Assembly (NCBI GenBank): GCA_963680875.1
Contig: OY804579.1
Span: 81,829,095-81,893,094, forward strand
Length of the DNA stretch: 64,000 nt
Direction: 5' to 3'
DNA from: Bathymodiolus brooksi
Lineage: Eukaryota; Mollusca; Bivalvia; Mytilida; Modiolidae
This document shows, piece after piece, positions 1 through 10,300 of this stretch (positions are counted from its first letter, which is position 1; the number at the start of each line of letters is the position of its first letter). The position numbers were made by a program, and so were the translations under genes. The notes under the pieces are model-generated. The model saw only the letters and a list, made by a program, of their open reading frames with translations. It was not told the origin of the DNA and did not search any database.

Positions 1-292
1 TTTCAAATGAAAAGAATCGTTTATATTTAGATATTTCAAGGTCTTTCAAGTGTCTCAAATGTTCACCTGAGGTCTGTCTGATTTGTTTTTACTTGCAGTC
101 GGTTCGTTTGTTGTTTTTGTATTGCGAGAATATATTTTAAAAGTTCACATACTCGTCAGTTCTGAACATAAATTATGCCAGATCCGAAATACTTGTATCG
201 TGTCTTGTATATTGCTTTTTTAAGCAAATTATTGATATGTTTTTTCAAAGCTTACTATCAAGAGTGATATATACTAATTATAGAGTATAGCA

Positions 293-380
293 GTGTGGTC
301 ACTGTAGCTGAGTGGTTAGATGGAAGTTTTGAAAGTCAAAGTAGACTTGAAAAAGCCCAACAGTGGTTCGATACCCGAAA
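293..380 (+). other. tRNA-like pol III unit, possibly a SINE head
   Basis: A box A-like TAGCTGAGTGG (305-315) and a box B-like GGTTCGATACC (365-375) lie about 50 bp apart, the spacing of a tRNA with a long variable arm. I cannot fold a convincing acceptor stem, so a tRNA-derived SINE head or relic is likelier than a working tRNA gene. Confidence 0.35.
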
Positions 381-689
381 GTCTCAAAATATGTTTAACA
401 CGTTTTAAAGCCTAAAACAGTAAAAGGTTAAAGTTCATATATTCAAGAACAAAAGAATAAACTGTAGATTCTTAAAAATAATCCACTGTTCGAACAATAA
501 TGTGACGTCAGAGAAATGTAATATGACCAGGTAAATGATATTTACCATGTCTCAAAAATGGGTCAAAGTACAGCGGCCTGTATCATCGGTCCCTATTAGC
601 GGCTTGTATCATCGGCCTCTTTTAGCGGCCGCTTTTACAATAGCTTTGCTGGGGGTATTATTGTACAACAGCACTTGTCATCCAAAAAG

Positions 690-3190
690 AAAAACCTTTC
701 ATAAAGCTAAGAAAAACTTTAACTGAATCAAAAATGACGAAAATCGACATCAATTAAAAGTGGCATGTAAATCTTATAGAGAAGAAATGAATAAATGTTT
801 CAGTGATTATGAACTTACATGTAGAGTCGAAAATGAACTGCGTCAGAATCGAATCCAGGTGATTTGTGAAAAATTTTAAGTAAATTTAAAAGATCAAAAA
901 AGGGAGGACAAAATTGATATTGATGAATTATACGAGTATTTTAAAAACTTGAACCTTAGTAATGAAGTGGGGGATTCCAATTTTGAAATGCCAGATACCA
1001 ATGATAATCTTGCAAACGATACTATAAAACTGCAAAATTATTGAAGAAGAAATCACTTCTACTATTCAAAATTTAAAGAATGGCAAAGCACCTGGATATG
1101 ATTGTGTCATTAATGAATATATCAAATCAACTATTAGTTTATGCATGCCATTGTATTTAAAACTGTTTAGCAAAATTATTGATAGAGGAATCATCCCAGA
1201 GATATAGACAATAGGTATAATCATCCCAGAGATGTGGACAATAGGTATAATCATCCCAGAGATGTGGACAATAGGCATAATCATCCCAGAGATATGGACA
1301 ATAGGTACAATCATCCCAGAGATATAGACAATAGGTATTATCATCCCAGAGATGTTGACAATAGGTATAATCATCCCAGAGATATGGACAATAGGTATTA
1401 TCATCCCAGAGATATAGACAATAGGTATTATCATCCCAGAGATGTGGACAATAGGTATAATCATGCCAGAGATATGGACAATAGGTATAATCATCCCAGA
1501 GATGTGGACAATAGGCATAATCATCCCAGAGATATGGACAATAGGTATAATCATCCCAGAGATGTGGACAATAGGTATAATCATCCCAGAGATATGGACA
1601 ATAGGTATAATCATCCCAGAGATGTGGACAATAGGTATAATCATCCCAGAGATATGGACAATAGGTATAATCATCCCAGAGATATAGACAATAGATATAA
1701 TCATCCCAGAGATGTGGACAATAGGTATAATCAGCCCAGAGATATGGACAATAGGTATAATCATGCCTATCTACAAAAACAAAGGTGATCCTGGTAATCC
1801 AGATTCTTATAGAGGAATCACATTGGTCTCTTCTGTTGGTAAAGTTTTCACGTCAATTCTTAATAGTAGACTGACAAAATATGCAGATTTGGTAGACAAG
1901 ATTCCAAATGCTCAAGCTGGGTTCAGGAAGGGATATTCAACTACAGACAATATGTTTTGCTTACACGTGCTAATTGATATATAGATATATATATATGTCG
2001 TTTGGGAAAAATCATATTGCACATTTATTGACTTTAAAAGGCGCTTGATACAGTTTGCAGGTTGGGGTTATGGCAAAAACTGGTGAAAAATAATGTTTGT
2101 AGGAAAGTTTTAAAAGTGATATTAAATATGCATAATAGAATTAAATCGTGCGAAATGCAAAATGATGATATTTCAGGGTTTTTTACATGTGATATTGGGT
2201 GCGCCAAGGGAAATTTTACCTCATTTCCTCTTCTCGATTTTCCTTGCAGATTTAGAAGATTATCTGATACAATACCAGATCAAAGGTCTTGAAAAAATTA
2301 AAAATCTATGTCAGGAAGAGCTAAGAATTTTTGTACTCCTCTATGCTGATGATACTATTATCTGATCAGAAAGCGCAACTGATTTACAAAGTTCATTAGA
2401 TGTTTTTGAAAGTTATTGTTCGCAATGGAAACTGTCTATAAATGTTGAAAAAACTAGAGCTATGATCTTTTGTAAACGTAAAGGGAGACAACAGTATGAG
2501 TTTAAATTATATGGATCCAATATTGAAATTGTTGAGTCATATTCATATTTAGGATTAACGTTTACTTATAATGGAAAATTGACACTTGTAAAAAAGAAAC
2601 TAGCAGAACAAGCACAAAAAGCGTTATATGCTCTTTACAATAATAGATCAATAGGTGATGAATTACATTATTTATATTTATGTCAGAACGAACAAATACA
2701 ACGTCTTAGGGCTGGCTACATGTATTCCTTCTTATTATTTTACTAACACATGTCAGAATAAGTTAAATGGAATCTGATCAATTTGCAGTAAACCTGTTTT
2801 GAATAATGTTGCAATATTCATAGAAAAAATTCGCAAACTTTTATAATACTATGAAAATGATAAGAAACTCACCCAATGTAAAAAATAATCCATGTTATAT
2901 AGATTAAAGAGCTCTTTTCTGGTTACTCGTATCGAGTGCGACCCATGCTTTTCACGTGATAGATAACTTCTCTATTATGAATATTATATTACAATATATT
3001 TTGTGTCTGTTTATTCAAATATTATTTAATATTTGTTATGCTAATTATATTATGTACATGTGTTTTTTTCTTTGTGAATTTGCCCTGTTCACCATTATTA
3101 TATTGTTGTATATATGTTGCCTCTTGTTATAGTGAAATCTTGGAGCACCCACCCATATAATACGAAAATGGTTGATTCCTAACAATAATA
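690..3190 (+). mobile_element. Decayed CR1/L2-like non-LTR retrotransposon (RT region and 3' end)
   Basis: Broken reading frames show the order expected of a Jockey/CR1/L2-type reverse transcriptase: LKNGKAPGYD near 1070-1100, IYKNKGDP and YRGITLVSSVGK at about 1770-1850, QAGFRKGYSTTD near 1912-1950, CTFIDFKR near 2020, and the catalytic YADD near 2341-2352. Downstream is a frame with SYLGLTFTYNGK typical of the segment after the RT. In-frame stops (one directly after YADDTII) and frameshifts (for example after FIDFK) make it inactive. The AT-rich tail with ATAATAAATAAACTATTACT at about 3180-3205 looks like a LINE 3' end. No endonuclease domain was recognised, so the element is 5'-truncated. 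A 19-unit minisatellite interrupts it. Confidence 0.8.
1201..1770 (+). repeat. 30-bp minisatellite, 19 units, inside the RT coding region
   Basis: Nineteen 30-bp units in perfect register with no indels. In the LINE's frame each encodes a variant of IIPE[I/M]WTIGI, a piece of RT sequence that also forms the natural link between DRGIIPE and MPIYKNKGD, so the array is an in-frame amplification of host-element codons. Units 1, 5, 8 and 17 carry TAG instead of TGG. Units 9-16 alternate strictly between a GATGTGG and a GATATGG form, giving a 60-bp higher-order dimer. Several simultaneous open frames on both strands are by-products of the repeat. Confidence 0.95.
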
Positions 3191-3254
3191 AATAAACTAT
3201 TACTATTGTGCTTACTGAGTAAGCTGTTATTCTGTTTTAAATCACTGTTAGCGA

Positions 3255-3526
3255 TCCAGGTTTATGGTGTTTAACGCCACTTTCAACAATACTTCAGTTA
3301 TATTGTGGCAGTCAGTTTTATTGGTGGAGGAAACCGGAGTACCCAGAGAAAACCACCGAGCTGTCACAAGTCACTGACAAACTTTATCACATAATATTGT
3401 ATCGAGTACACCTCGTCCGAGTGGAATTCGAACTCACAACTTTAGTGGTGATAGGCACTGATTGCACAGGTAGTTGTAAATCCAACTACCAAGCGATAAT
3501 GATCACGACGGCCCCTCCAGGTTTAT
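3255..3526 (-). mobile_element. V-SINE/RUDI-like SINE with 11-bp target-site duplication
   Basis: Element 3266-3515 is flanked by TCCAGGTTTAT at 3255-3265 and 3516-3526. Read on the minus strand it has a tRNA-like head with a box B-like GAGTTCGAATTCC, a central V-type domain (CTCCGGTTTCCTCC) and a tail with GTGGCGTTAAACACC. Copy B lacks it near 41,440, so it inserted into copy A after the duplication. Confidence 0.88.
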
Positions 3527-3913
3527 ATACTTTATGATTATGAACTGTACATTGTATTCTCTATGTTGCCAATATATCGTTTGTATTCATGTTTAATTCA
3601 GCCGTCATATTAGTCATCAATCCCAGTTTGCAGGTGTTAACACACATCAACTAAAACCTTACTTTCATTTATTGTACACAATTCGATATTTTTGTATCGG
3701 CACTACGTTTTACTCACATTTCTTCAGAGATGAGTAATACAACATGTGCGTGTGTGTTGACCTAGTCTTGCTTGTGTCCTGTTTTGCGCTTCAAAGATGA
3801 AAATGATAAATTTGTCAGAATTATAAATATTAACTGCAGACATGTCGTGTATTTGCTTTGTACTTGCGTTATGCACATTCTACGAATAGTGAACGTAATA
3901 TATTCGGGTGCCA

Positions 3914-4090
3914 CTGGTGGAGCAGGATATGTTCACCCTTGAGTTCACCCATGGTTTTCAGTGAGGTTCGCGTTTCTCAATCTTCAATTTTTGGTGTTGT
4001 GGTTTGTTCGTCATTTTCAGTATTTGTTTTCCATTTTCGTTTGACCATTGTATTAACTATCTGTCCTTTTTCGAATTACTGCTTCTGATA
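3914..4090 (+). repeat. Dispersed mytilid-type repeat (R family), partial
   Basis: Degenerate copy of a repeat whose consensus runs GGAGCAGGA...ACCTGAGTTCACCC...AGTGGGGTTCGTGTT...CTTCGATTTACGGATTCTGAT. Matched in copy B at 41,819-42,010. Confidence 0.65.
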
Positions 4091-4131
4091 TTGAAACTTT
4101 TCTTTGCTGCAAAACTAAGGTTTCCACTCAC

Positions 4132-4257
4132 CTGATCCTTCACAACTAAAATTATACGTAGAACTACAATCCGTGACAACATGTGTGTTTGTTTGCAAAG
4201 CAAGACAACGGCGTGTACTTGATATGTTATCAAAGATTTCCATTTCAGTTTCGATAT
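4132..4257 (-). CDS. Gene 1 (copy A), exon 3: C-type-lectin-like C-terminal segment
   Basis: 126-bp exon, phase 1-1. Acceptor TTTCCAG before 4257 and donor GTGAGT after 4132. It encodes about 42 residues with CLALQTNTHVVTDCSSTY and a following C; the spacing C-x12-C-x7-C matches the last three cysteines of C-type lectin domains, where C-x7-C closes the fold. Its phase fits the end of the exon at 5054-5186. The copy B counterpart (42,049-42,174) has the same length and splice sites; 15 of 126 bases differ, replacing 9 residues with only 2 silent changes, cysteines unchanged. No transmembrane exon follows before the LINE at 3.2 kb, so the gene's 3' end is missing. Function as an extracellular recognition protein is inference. 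Confidence 0.6.
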
Positions 4258-4747
4258 CTGGAAATGATAAATCAATGGTTAATATTTCTTCTATTTTAGT
4301 CAATTAATTCAATTAAACAAACTTTTGTTTTATGTTGATGTTATATTTGTTTAAGCACAAATTAAGGTCGGACAATCTGATCATAGAATCTATGTAGCTT
4401 CTTTGATAGCAGCATCCTCTTTCAAGGAAATCCAGATACGACACTCTGGAATATCCATTAAAAAGAGAGATATGTTCGTGGTACTGGAATGTTGCTACAT
4501 ATAAATGGAAAATTGATTTCATCTCTGGATATAAAGCATGCCTATCTATATCTGTCATGCCTTTTGTTTCAAGTTCAATAGGATAGACCAACCAATATAG
4601 ATGGGTACGAGTTATTTATACAAACTATAATGAACCACATTGTCTATTGTTTACAAAGTGCTTTGCTGTCACAATATTACTGTAAAAACGAACATAAGTA
4701 ATGCATAAAATATTATACTCTAAAGTTTGAGGTGGGTTATTGGTTAT

Positions 4748-4990
4748 GGTGTTTTACGCCACTTTCAACAACATTTCAATTATATCGTGCACGTGGCAGT
4801 CAATTTTATGGGTGGAGGACACCTGAGTACCCGAAGAAAACCACCGACCTGTCGCAAGTCACTGACAAATTTTATCACATAATGTTGTATCGAACACACC
4901 TCGCCATGAACTGGATTCGAACTCACAACTGATAGGCACTGATTACACATGTTGTTAGTGCCTATCAGCACTAGAGTTGTGAATTCTAAA
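4748..4990 (-). mobile_element. V-SINE/RUDI-like SINE, damaged head
   Basis: Tail, V-type domain (GGAGGACACCTGAGTACCC) and head remnant are readable; the head end is rearranged with a short inverted copy of AGTGCCTATCA. Copy B keeps only the head two-thirds (42,708-42,890). It sits in the intron between gene 1 exons 2 and 3. Confidence 0.75.
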
Positions 4991-5053
4991 GTTTGGTCAT
5001 ATTGTGGATGATATGTGAATACATAACACTACATGTTCTTGACAAATAATTAC

Positions 5054-5186
5054 CACGTTCAATCTTAAACAATGCCAATCCCTTCCCAGACGAGCAGAAC
5101 ACATCGTTGTAAGACTGGCAACCTTTAATGCAAGTTTGTTTCGTGTCAATTTTACTAGGTGTGGTAACACATTGGCATATTTTCTT
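5054..5186 (-). CDS. Gene 1 (copy A), exon 2: cysteine-rich extracellular module
   Basis: 133-bp exon, phase 0-1, acceptor TTATTCTAG and donor GTAATT. It encodes 44 residues beginning KKICQC and containing TCIKGCQSYNDVFCSSGKG and LALFKIER, with five cysteines. With the CVAEC of exon 1 the pattern C-x3-C...FTYY...C-x-C...C-x3-C...FC is reminiscent of a WSC-type carbohydrate-binding module, a weak assignment. Phases join exon 1 (ends phase 0) and exon 3 (starts phase 1). Compared with copy B (42,965-43,097), 19 of 133 bases differ, changing 12 of 44 residues with 3 silent changes; all five cysteines are kept. Adjacent intron differs at only about 6-7 of 185 bases. Confidence 0.65.
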
Positions 5187-5363
5187 CTAGAATAATAAAC
5201 ATGTCCTTGATATTTCAAGATAAGAATGTACAAATGATGAATATGAAATATTGTTTTAAAACTAAGGTTTATCTCACTGCTCTTCGATATGTTTGCTTTT
5301 ATAATGCAGGTAGCAAGTACTACTTAAAAAGGTAAACACACACACTCACAAATAAATGCGCTT

Positions 5364-5642
5364 GATGGACTAACGAGGGGGGTATCGTGTTTAGCGTCAC
5401 TTTCAACAATATTTCAGTTATATCATGGCGGTCAGTTTTATTGATGGAGGAAACCGGAGTGCCCCGAGAAAACCACTGACCTGTCGCAAGTCACTTACAA
5501 ACTTAATAACATAATGTTGCATCGAGTACACCTCGTCTGATCGAGATTCGAACACACAGCTTCAGTAGTGATAGGCACTGATTACATGCTTAATTGTAGA
5601 TCCAACTACCAGACGACCACGACAGCTCCGATGGAATAACGA
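5364..5642 (-). mobile_element. V-SINE/RUDI-like SINE with 13-bp target-site duplication
   Basis: Flanked by GATGGACTAACGA (5364-5376) and GATGGAATAACGA (5630-5642). Present in copy B with identical flanking duplications (43,275-43,287 and 43,554-43,566), so it predates the duplication. Confidence 0.88.
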
Positions 5643-5814
5643 AGTATCAATATCATTGATGACTACTTGTGATCTATTTATACTGTCGTAATCTATTGCC
5701 GGACATTTTCTCTCTTTACGACATGTGTTGGATACTGAGTAGCACGGCGTGTGTTACACTTTAAACAGGATCTGCACACTATTCCGGATAACTCGAATTC
5801 ACCTCCAATTTTGC

Positions 5815-6242
5815 AAACAGTCTATACAGAGGTTTTGTGGAACGGTGTCTAGATGACAATAATAGATATATAACAATTCCCACAGAGATTTTGGGGAACA
5901 GTGTCCAGATGACAATAATAGATATAACAATTCCCACAGACGTTTTAGTAATGATGTCCAGGTGACCTGAGTTCCCCCCGATTTTTAGTGGGGTTCGTGT
6001 TACTCGATCTTTAGTTTTATGTGTATGTTTTGTAGATCGTAGTTTGTCTTTTGTACTTTTTCTTTTGGCCATTGTATTGTCTGTTCTTCGATATACGGAT
6101 TCTGATTACCCCTTTGGTATCTTCAAACTCTTTTAGACAACCATTCATACAAAGGTTTCGTGGGACGGTGTCCACAGGACAATAATAGATTTAACAATTC
6201 TCACAGAGGTTTTGTTGAACGGTATCCACATGACAATAATAT
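5815..6242 (+). repeat. 54-bp in-frame minisatellite, interrupted by an R-family repeat
   Basis: Units of about 54 bp (18 codons) around GAACGGTGTCCAGATGACAA. On the plus strand they read as variants of NNSHRGFVER.P.DNN.Y. Roughly three units precede and two follow an R-family insertion (about 5960-6130), and a further unit follows the Tc1 element at 7807-7865. Copy B has fewer units (43,742-44,115). Confidence 0.7.
5960..6130 (+). repeat. R-family repeat inside the 54-bp array
   Basis: Shows ACCTGAGTTCCCCCCGAT, TAGTGGGGTTCGTGTTACTC and ATATACGGATTCTGATTACC in the family order. Matched in copy B at 43,830-44,010. Confidence 0.75.
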
Positions 6243-6245
6243 ATA

Positions 6246-7806
6246 CACTCCGGCAAAAGTTAAGCACCACCATATATTTTTATCGATATATTTGTTTACA
6301 TCAATACTGTTAAAACAATAAAATAGATATCAGCATTTTCTTACACTTCTTGAAAGACTACACCAAGGGCTCTAAAATTACCAATCTACGAAGAATTTAT
6401 CATCCTGAAAGATGTGAATATGACGTGGCAAAAATGGGGTTCAAAACAGGCGCTGGAAAAACATAAATTCAGTTTGTCTTTCATGGAAGTTTTTCAGATT
6501 TTAAGAACTTTTAAATGCATCTATTGTGTGTATGTGTAAGGCATAAAAATCAATAACAAGTATATCCACCGCGTTTATTGTGAAGTTCTGTAACACGCCT
6601 CGTCATGCTTCGCACGAGAGGCCTAAGCCGTTCTTTGGGGAACTGTTGCCACTCCTGTAAGATAGCAGTTCTTAATTCGTCAATATTTTGACATTTTGGA
6701 TTGCGTTGGTCAATGTTTCGGCCAATAAAGTTCCATACATGCTCTATAGGGTTCATGTCTGGCGACATCGCAGGCCATGGAATTGTCTGAACAGCCTCTT
6801 GCTGTAAAAAAATGTTGTTTAATTCGGGCTCTATGTGGCCTAGCGTTGTCGTCCATGGACATTTCCCTGTCAGCCAACGCATGATTGTCGAAATGGGGGA
6901 CTACGCGTGGAGCGAGCACATTGTCACGGTATTTTTGGCCTGTCAGATTACCATCAAGAACGTACAAGACCAACTTACAGTCAAAGGAAAAACAACCCCA
7001 AACAGTTACACCCCCACCCCCAAAAGCAGTTGTGCCCAAAATGTGGTTGGCGCCAAACCCTTGCACGACCGTCGGTAGGGCGTAGCAAAAAACGAATTTC
7101 ATCAGACCAGTGGACCCGTCTCCATGTGCGAATAGTCCACCCCAAATGATAATGTGACCAGTAAAATCGAGCATGGCGATGACGTAATGTCAACTGTGGA
7201 CGTTTTATGAGTCGTCGCGCTCGCATTCCCTGATGGTGGAGGCATCTGATTACAGTGCGTGTGCTAATGTGGCCCCCAAACGCTAAATTACCACGAAAGG
7301 TACCAGCTGTACTGAACGACCATTGCCGCACCCGTCTGGATATGAGCCGGTCCTCTCTCGGCGTCCTTTTGCGAGGTTTACCTGCACGTAGCATTCCCCG
7401 TTTGACGAAAAAGCTGCATCAGTCGTACAATGATGGAATGGTTAACCCTTAAGTGGTCTGCCACGCTTCTATGGCTAAAACCACCGTTATGCATGCCAAG
7501 AGCTTGCCACCTTTCTGGTATGGTTAATTTTCGCCGCACCATACCAAGCCAATAGAAAATGAAACTTAAAACTCTACACAAAAAAAAATCAGCTATCATT
7601 CGCAAACACAAATGTTGAAAAGTACACGTGGCACTTTACACACCCTGTCTTATACACCTAAATACAAATCGATCAATAACCTGTTTCACAGGTAAGTAAG
7701 TATATGTTTTCAGGTAACGAAAACAGCAATCCGATTTGAAATAAGTTCATTATTAGAAAAGATATTATTGAAACAAGTCAGGTGGTGCTTAACTTTTGTC
7801 GGACTG
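6246..7806 (-). mobile_element. Tc1/mariner transposon, copy A only
   Basis: A 1,561-bp element with terminal inverted repeats sharing CAAAAGTTAAGCACCACC, bounded by TA at 6244-6245 and 7807-7808, the standard Tc1/mariner target duplication. The outer ends read CACTCCGG and (reverse complement) CAGTCCGA. The insert carries a broken transposase on the minus strand. At the homologous place in copy B (about 44,110-44,116) the element is absent. Confidence 0.95.
6550..7611 (-). pseudogene. Tc1-type transposase, frameshifted
   Basis: The minus strand holds successive parts of a Tc1 transposase in different frames: a helix-turn-helix-like N terminus (7611-7378; RKLTIPERWQALGM, HRSVADHLRVN), a second part with the first catalytic Asp in WSDEIRF (7394-6981), a third with the second Asp in MDDNARPHRA (7174-6710), and a C terminus with SPDMNPIEHVWN supplying the DDE glutamate (6882-6550). 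Frame changes near 7385, 7030 and 6820 mean at least three frameshifts, so no active transposase is made. Motif spacing is normal for the roughly 340-residue family. Confidence 0.93.
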
Positions 7807-7876
7807 TATATATAACAATTCTCAGAGAGGATTCGTGGAACGGTATTCAAATGACAACAATAATCATAAGACTTAC

Positions 7877-8022
7877 GTAATAAGTAAAATGATCCCCTTG
7901 TGTGAAGCATTCGGCCACACAGTCAAATATACTGGTTTTGTCGGTTGCGATGTTCTCGTCTGGGAAGTACTGCTTTAGTTTGTCCTTAATAGTGGTTATA
8001 TTAACATCCAAATCAAGACATC
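7877..8022 (-). CDS. Gene 1 (copy A), exon 1 of those visible: N-terminal Cys module
   Basis: 146-bp exon, phase 1-0, acceptor TTTTCCCAAG and strong donor GTAAGTC. It encodes about 49 residues starting GCLDLDVNITTIKDKLKQYF and ending TSIFDCVAECFTQGDHFTYY. Its phase-0 end matches the phase-0 start of exon 2 at 5186. The 2.7-kb intron to exon 2 contains the Tc1 element, two SINE/R insertions and the 54-bp minisatellite. No signal-peptide exon was identified upstream. In copy B the homologous exon (44,129-44,269) is 5 bp shorter, breaking the frame. An extracellular role is inferred from the cysteines. Confidence 0.6.
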
Positions 8023-9300
8023 CTTGGGAAAATAATAACATAGATTTTATCAGTATGGCCTTCTTTCCGTTAAATCAATTAGAAAAAATAGGGTGGTGGT
8101 GTAGACAGTGTGCTAACAAGGGCAATATTTGATCTGACCAACAAGTGACGGGACAAAATAAGCATTTATATAATCAACCAATAGCCGGCCTTGTTAAATA
8201 TCTTAGCCATAAAGATGATACAAATAGTATGGACTAAAAATGCATTTTAACTGTTATGAATACAGTATTGGTTTTTCACACAACATAACTATCTCTATGC
8301 AGGTGGATAATGACAGGGTTTTTTGAATCGGTATTCTTGATTGTCCCATCGATTTCTAATCAATGAGGGTTTAATGTACCCTAAACTACATCAGTTGATT
8401 ATTGCATTTTGATAATTAATACCTTAGTTCTAATAGAAAACCAAAAGTTTAAAATATTCAAAAAATATTTCAACAATACATGTGTCCTGGTGTAAGCGTA
8501 TAAGGTGTAGGTAAATACAATACCAACCTGTGGAAATTAATTGGCAGTCTTTATCATGTATACGTCGCCATAGTAACATACCTAAAACGTGGTCATATAC
8601 CATGATTGTATAGATAGATGTTGATATCCAACTACCGTACTATCGCTGATGTTGATAACCAACTACCGCACTATCGCTGCTACATGTATTGTACCCAAAC
8701 AACAAGTGCCGAATTTAGATCAAGAGAGGCTCTAGACATCTCCACTTGTGAGACACCTCTCAATCCCCCACTCTCACGACTGTAACGATTGTTTAGAGAC
8801 TGCAGTGCATTATGACATCATATGTAAGAAATGTCTATGACAGTATCAAGAATATTGTACACTCTTACCAGAGGCTACCTAGATTTTAAGGTCCTTGACC
8901 TCAGTCTGTCAGGTCTATATGTAAATCTGGCAGTACAAACAACAATATATCTGAGAGGCTTAAACAATACATGATTCACAAATTCTATATTAATATTTCA
9001 TATTTCAATTATTTTTTAAAAGAAATATTAACATGCTCCTATTTTTATTTGTCGTTTTTGTTTGTTATTTTGTTGTTTTTATTTCTCATGTAATATTTAT
9101 CTACATGTAAAAATAAATAATGACCATGAAAATAAGCCCAGTGGTTTCCATTCACCCAGTAAGCAGTCCATGCCGTAACATGTTGATCTAGTTGTAGTTC
9201 TGGATTCTTATTCTGTTCTACTTCACTCTTGGTCGGGACGTCACAATGTTTTTTTTATCTCGTTCCATGAAACTGAAATATATCAACATATATTATATAT
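8023..9300. other. Upstream region of gene 1, no feature recognised
   Basis: Conserved with copy B (44,270-45,290) over its whole length, including a two-unit 31-bp tandem around CCAACTACC (8620-8680). Short open frames occur on both strands but none has convincing splice sites. An unrecognised first exon or promoter of gene 1 could lie here. Confidence 0.3.
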
Positions 9301-9309
9301 TAAATTAAA

Positions 9310-9545
9310 TAAAAAGAGTTTGACGATACCAAAGGGTAATCAGAATCCGTAAATCGCAGAAGAACAGATAACACAATGTTCAAAAGAAAAAGGACAAAAG
9401 GGCAAACACCGATCTACAAGACACACACATAAAACTAAAGATCGAGTAACACAAACCCCACTAAAAACCAGGGGTGAACTCAGGTGCTCCGGAAGGGTAA
9501 GTAATGGCACCCGTCGTGTTAATCTAGTTACAAATGTGGTGCTAA
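9310..9545 (-). repeat. R-family repeat, nearly complete, minus strand
   Basis: Reverse-complement copy running from GATACCAAAGGGTAATCAGA to GGTAAGTAATGGCACCCGTC. Shared with copy B (45,303-45,530). Confidence 0.8.
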
Positions 9546-9959
9546 GTCATGAATAAGGAAGTGTTTACGGCAAGTGGAATATATCGGTGGTCATTTGTAA
9601 AAGATATTCCATAGCGGTCAACCAAGTCACTTTGATGACATTACTTAACCAAGAGGAACGTTATTTAAAAGTATTTCTTTAATAATAGATGTTATGTTTG
9701 TTCACTGAATTTGTCCTCAATGTTGTTTGTAGATTATATAATTGTACTTCCTTTTGTATTTACAAATGATATTGAATGGTCTTTCATTGAAAGATCATGT
9801 GCATTAAATAAAACAAATGTGCTGATAATCTTGTCGTAGGGACTAAAAAGATTGGCACCCACGAACCCCACCAAAACTAGGTGCTGCTAAGAGTAGACAG
9901 TTCCAGTTCTTATAACACGGACACTGGCCATGCTACATATAGTCAAGTCCCCTAAAAAT

Positions 9960-10300
9960 ATTGTCAGCGATAGATTAAAGAAAATATTTACGTAATAGGG
10001 AAATGATCCATTGCCATTTGAGAAATGGATATTTCGTAATATTCACCCAGCTTTTGATGACTACCGTAGATTATTTATAGCGATGACATCAACATTAGAG
10101 CAAGGTATCCTTGTTTGAGCAGCTTTTGCGTCAACAGCTGAGCTCTCTCCAGAAAATCAGTATACTGGGCACTTAGTGTACGAGTGGTGAAATCTTAACT
10201 CTGGCTGCGCTGATGCTGCTGGAATATTGATACTGGTGAAATGGGAAGTTGACTATTGGAAAAATGAATTCATCACGTTTGTCGAAGAGTATTTGTAATC
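9960..10300 (-). mobile_element. Retroelement C-terminal fragment (DKRDDF / SNIPAAPAYG type)
   Basis: Across frames the minus strand encodes FDKRDEFIFPIVNFPF, then DFLERAQLLTQKLLKQGYLAL and GEYYEISISQMAMDHFPI. This is the conserved C-terminal part of an RT-containing retroelement also seen at 40,067-40,486 and 28.5-30.1 kb. Frames are broken. Shared with copy B (45,980-46,310). I suspect a Penelope-like or related class but cannot assign it. Confidence 0.65.

Noticed and set aside
293..380. Functional tRNA gene
   Set aside because: Boxes A and B are present but no full cloverleaf or acceptor stem could be drawn.
535..726. 63-codon ORF at the left of the LINE
   Set aside because: Its second half may be LINE linker sequence; the first half has no motif, so no independent gene is claimed.
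1066..1788. Long ORFs on both strands (232, 184 and 81 codons) over the 30-bp array
   Set aside because: A repeat whose length is a multiple of 3 keeps several frames open by chance. Only the plus frame matching the flanking RT has meaning, and it contains stops.
4313..4591. 92-codon minus-strand ORF near gene 1 exon 3
   Set aside because: The homologous region of copy B has indels that break the frame and no splice sites bound it; intronic.
8641..8960. Plus-strand coding region (44,849-45,046 in copy B)
   Set aside because: The frame is closed by substitutions in copy A and no motif is recognised.
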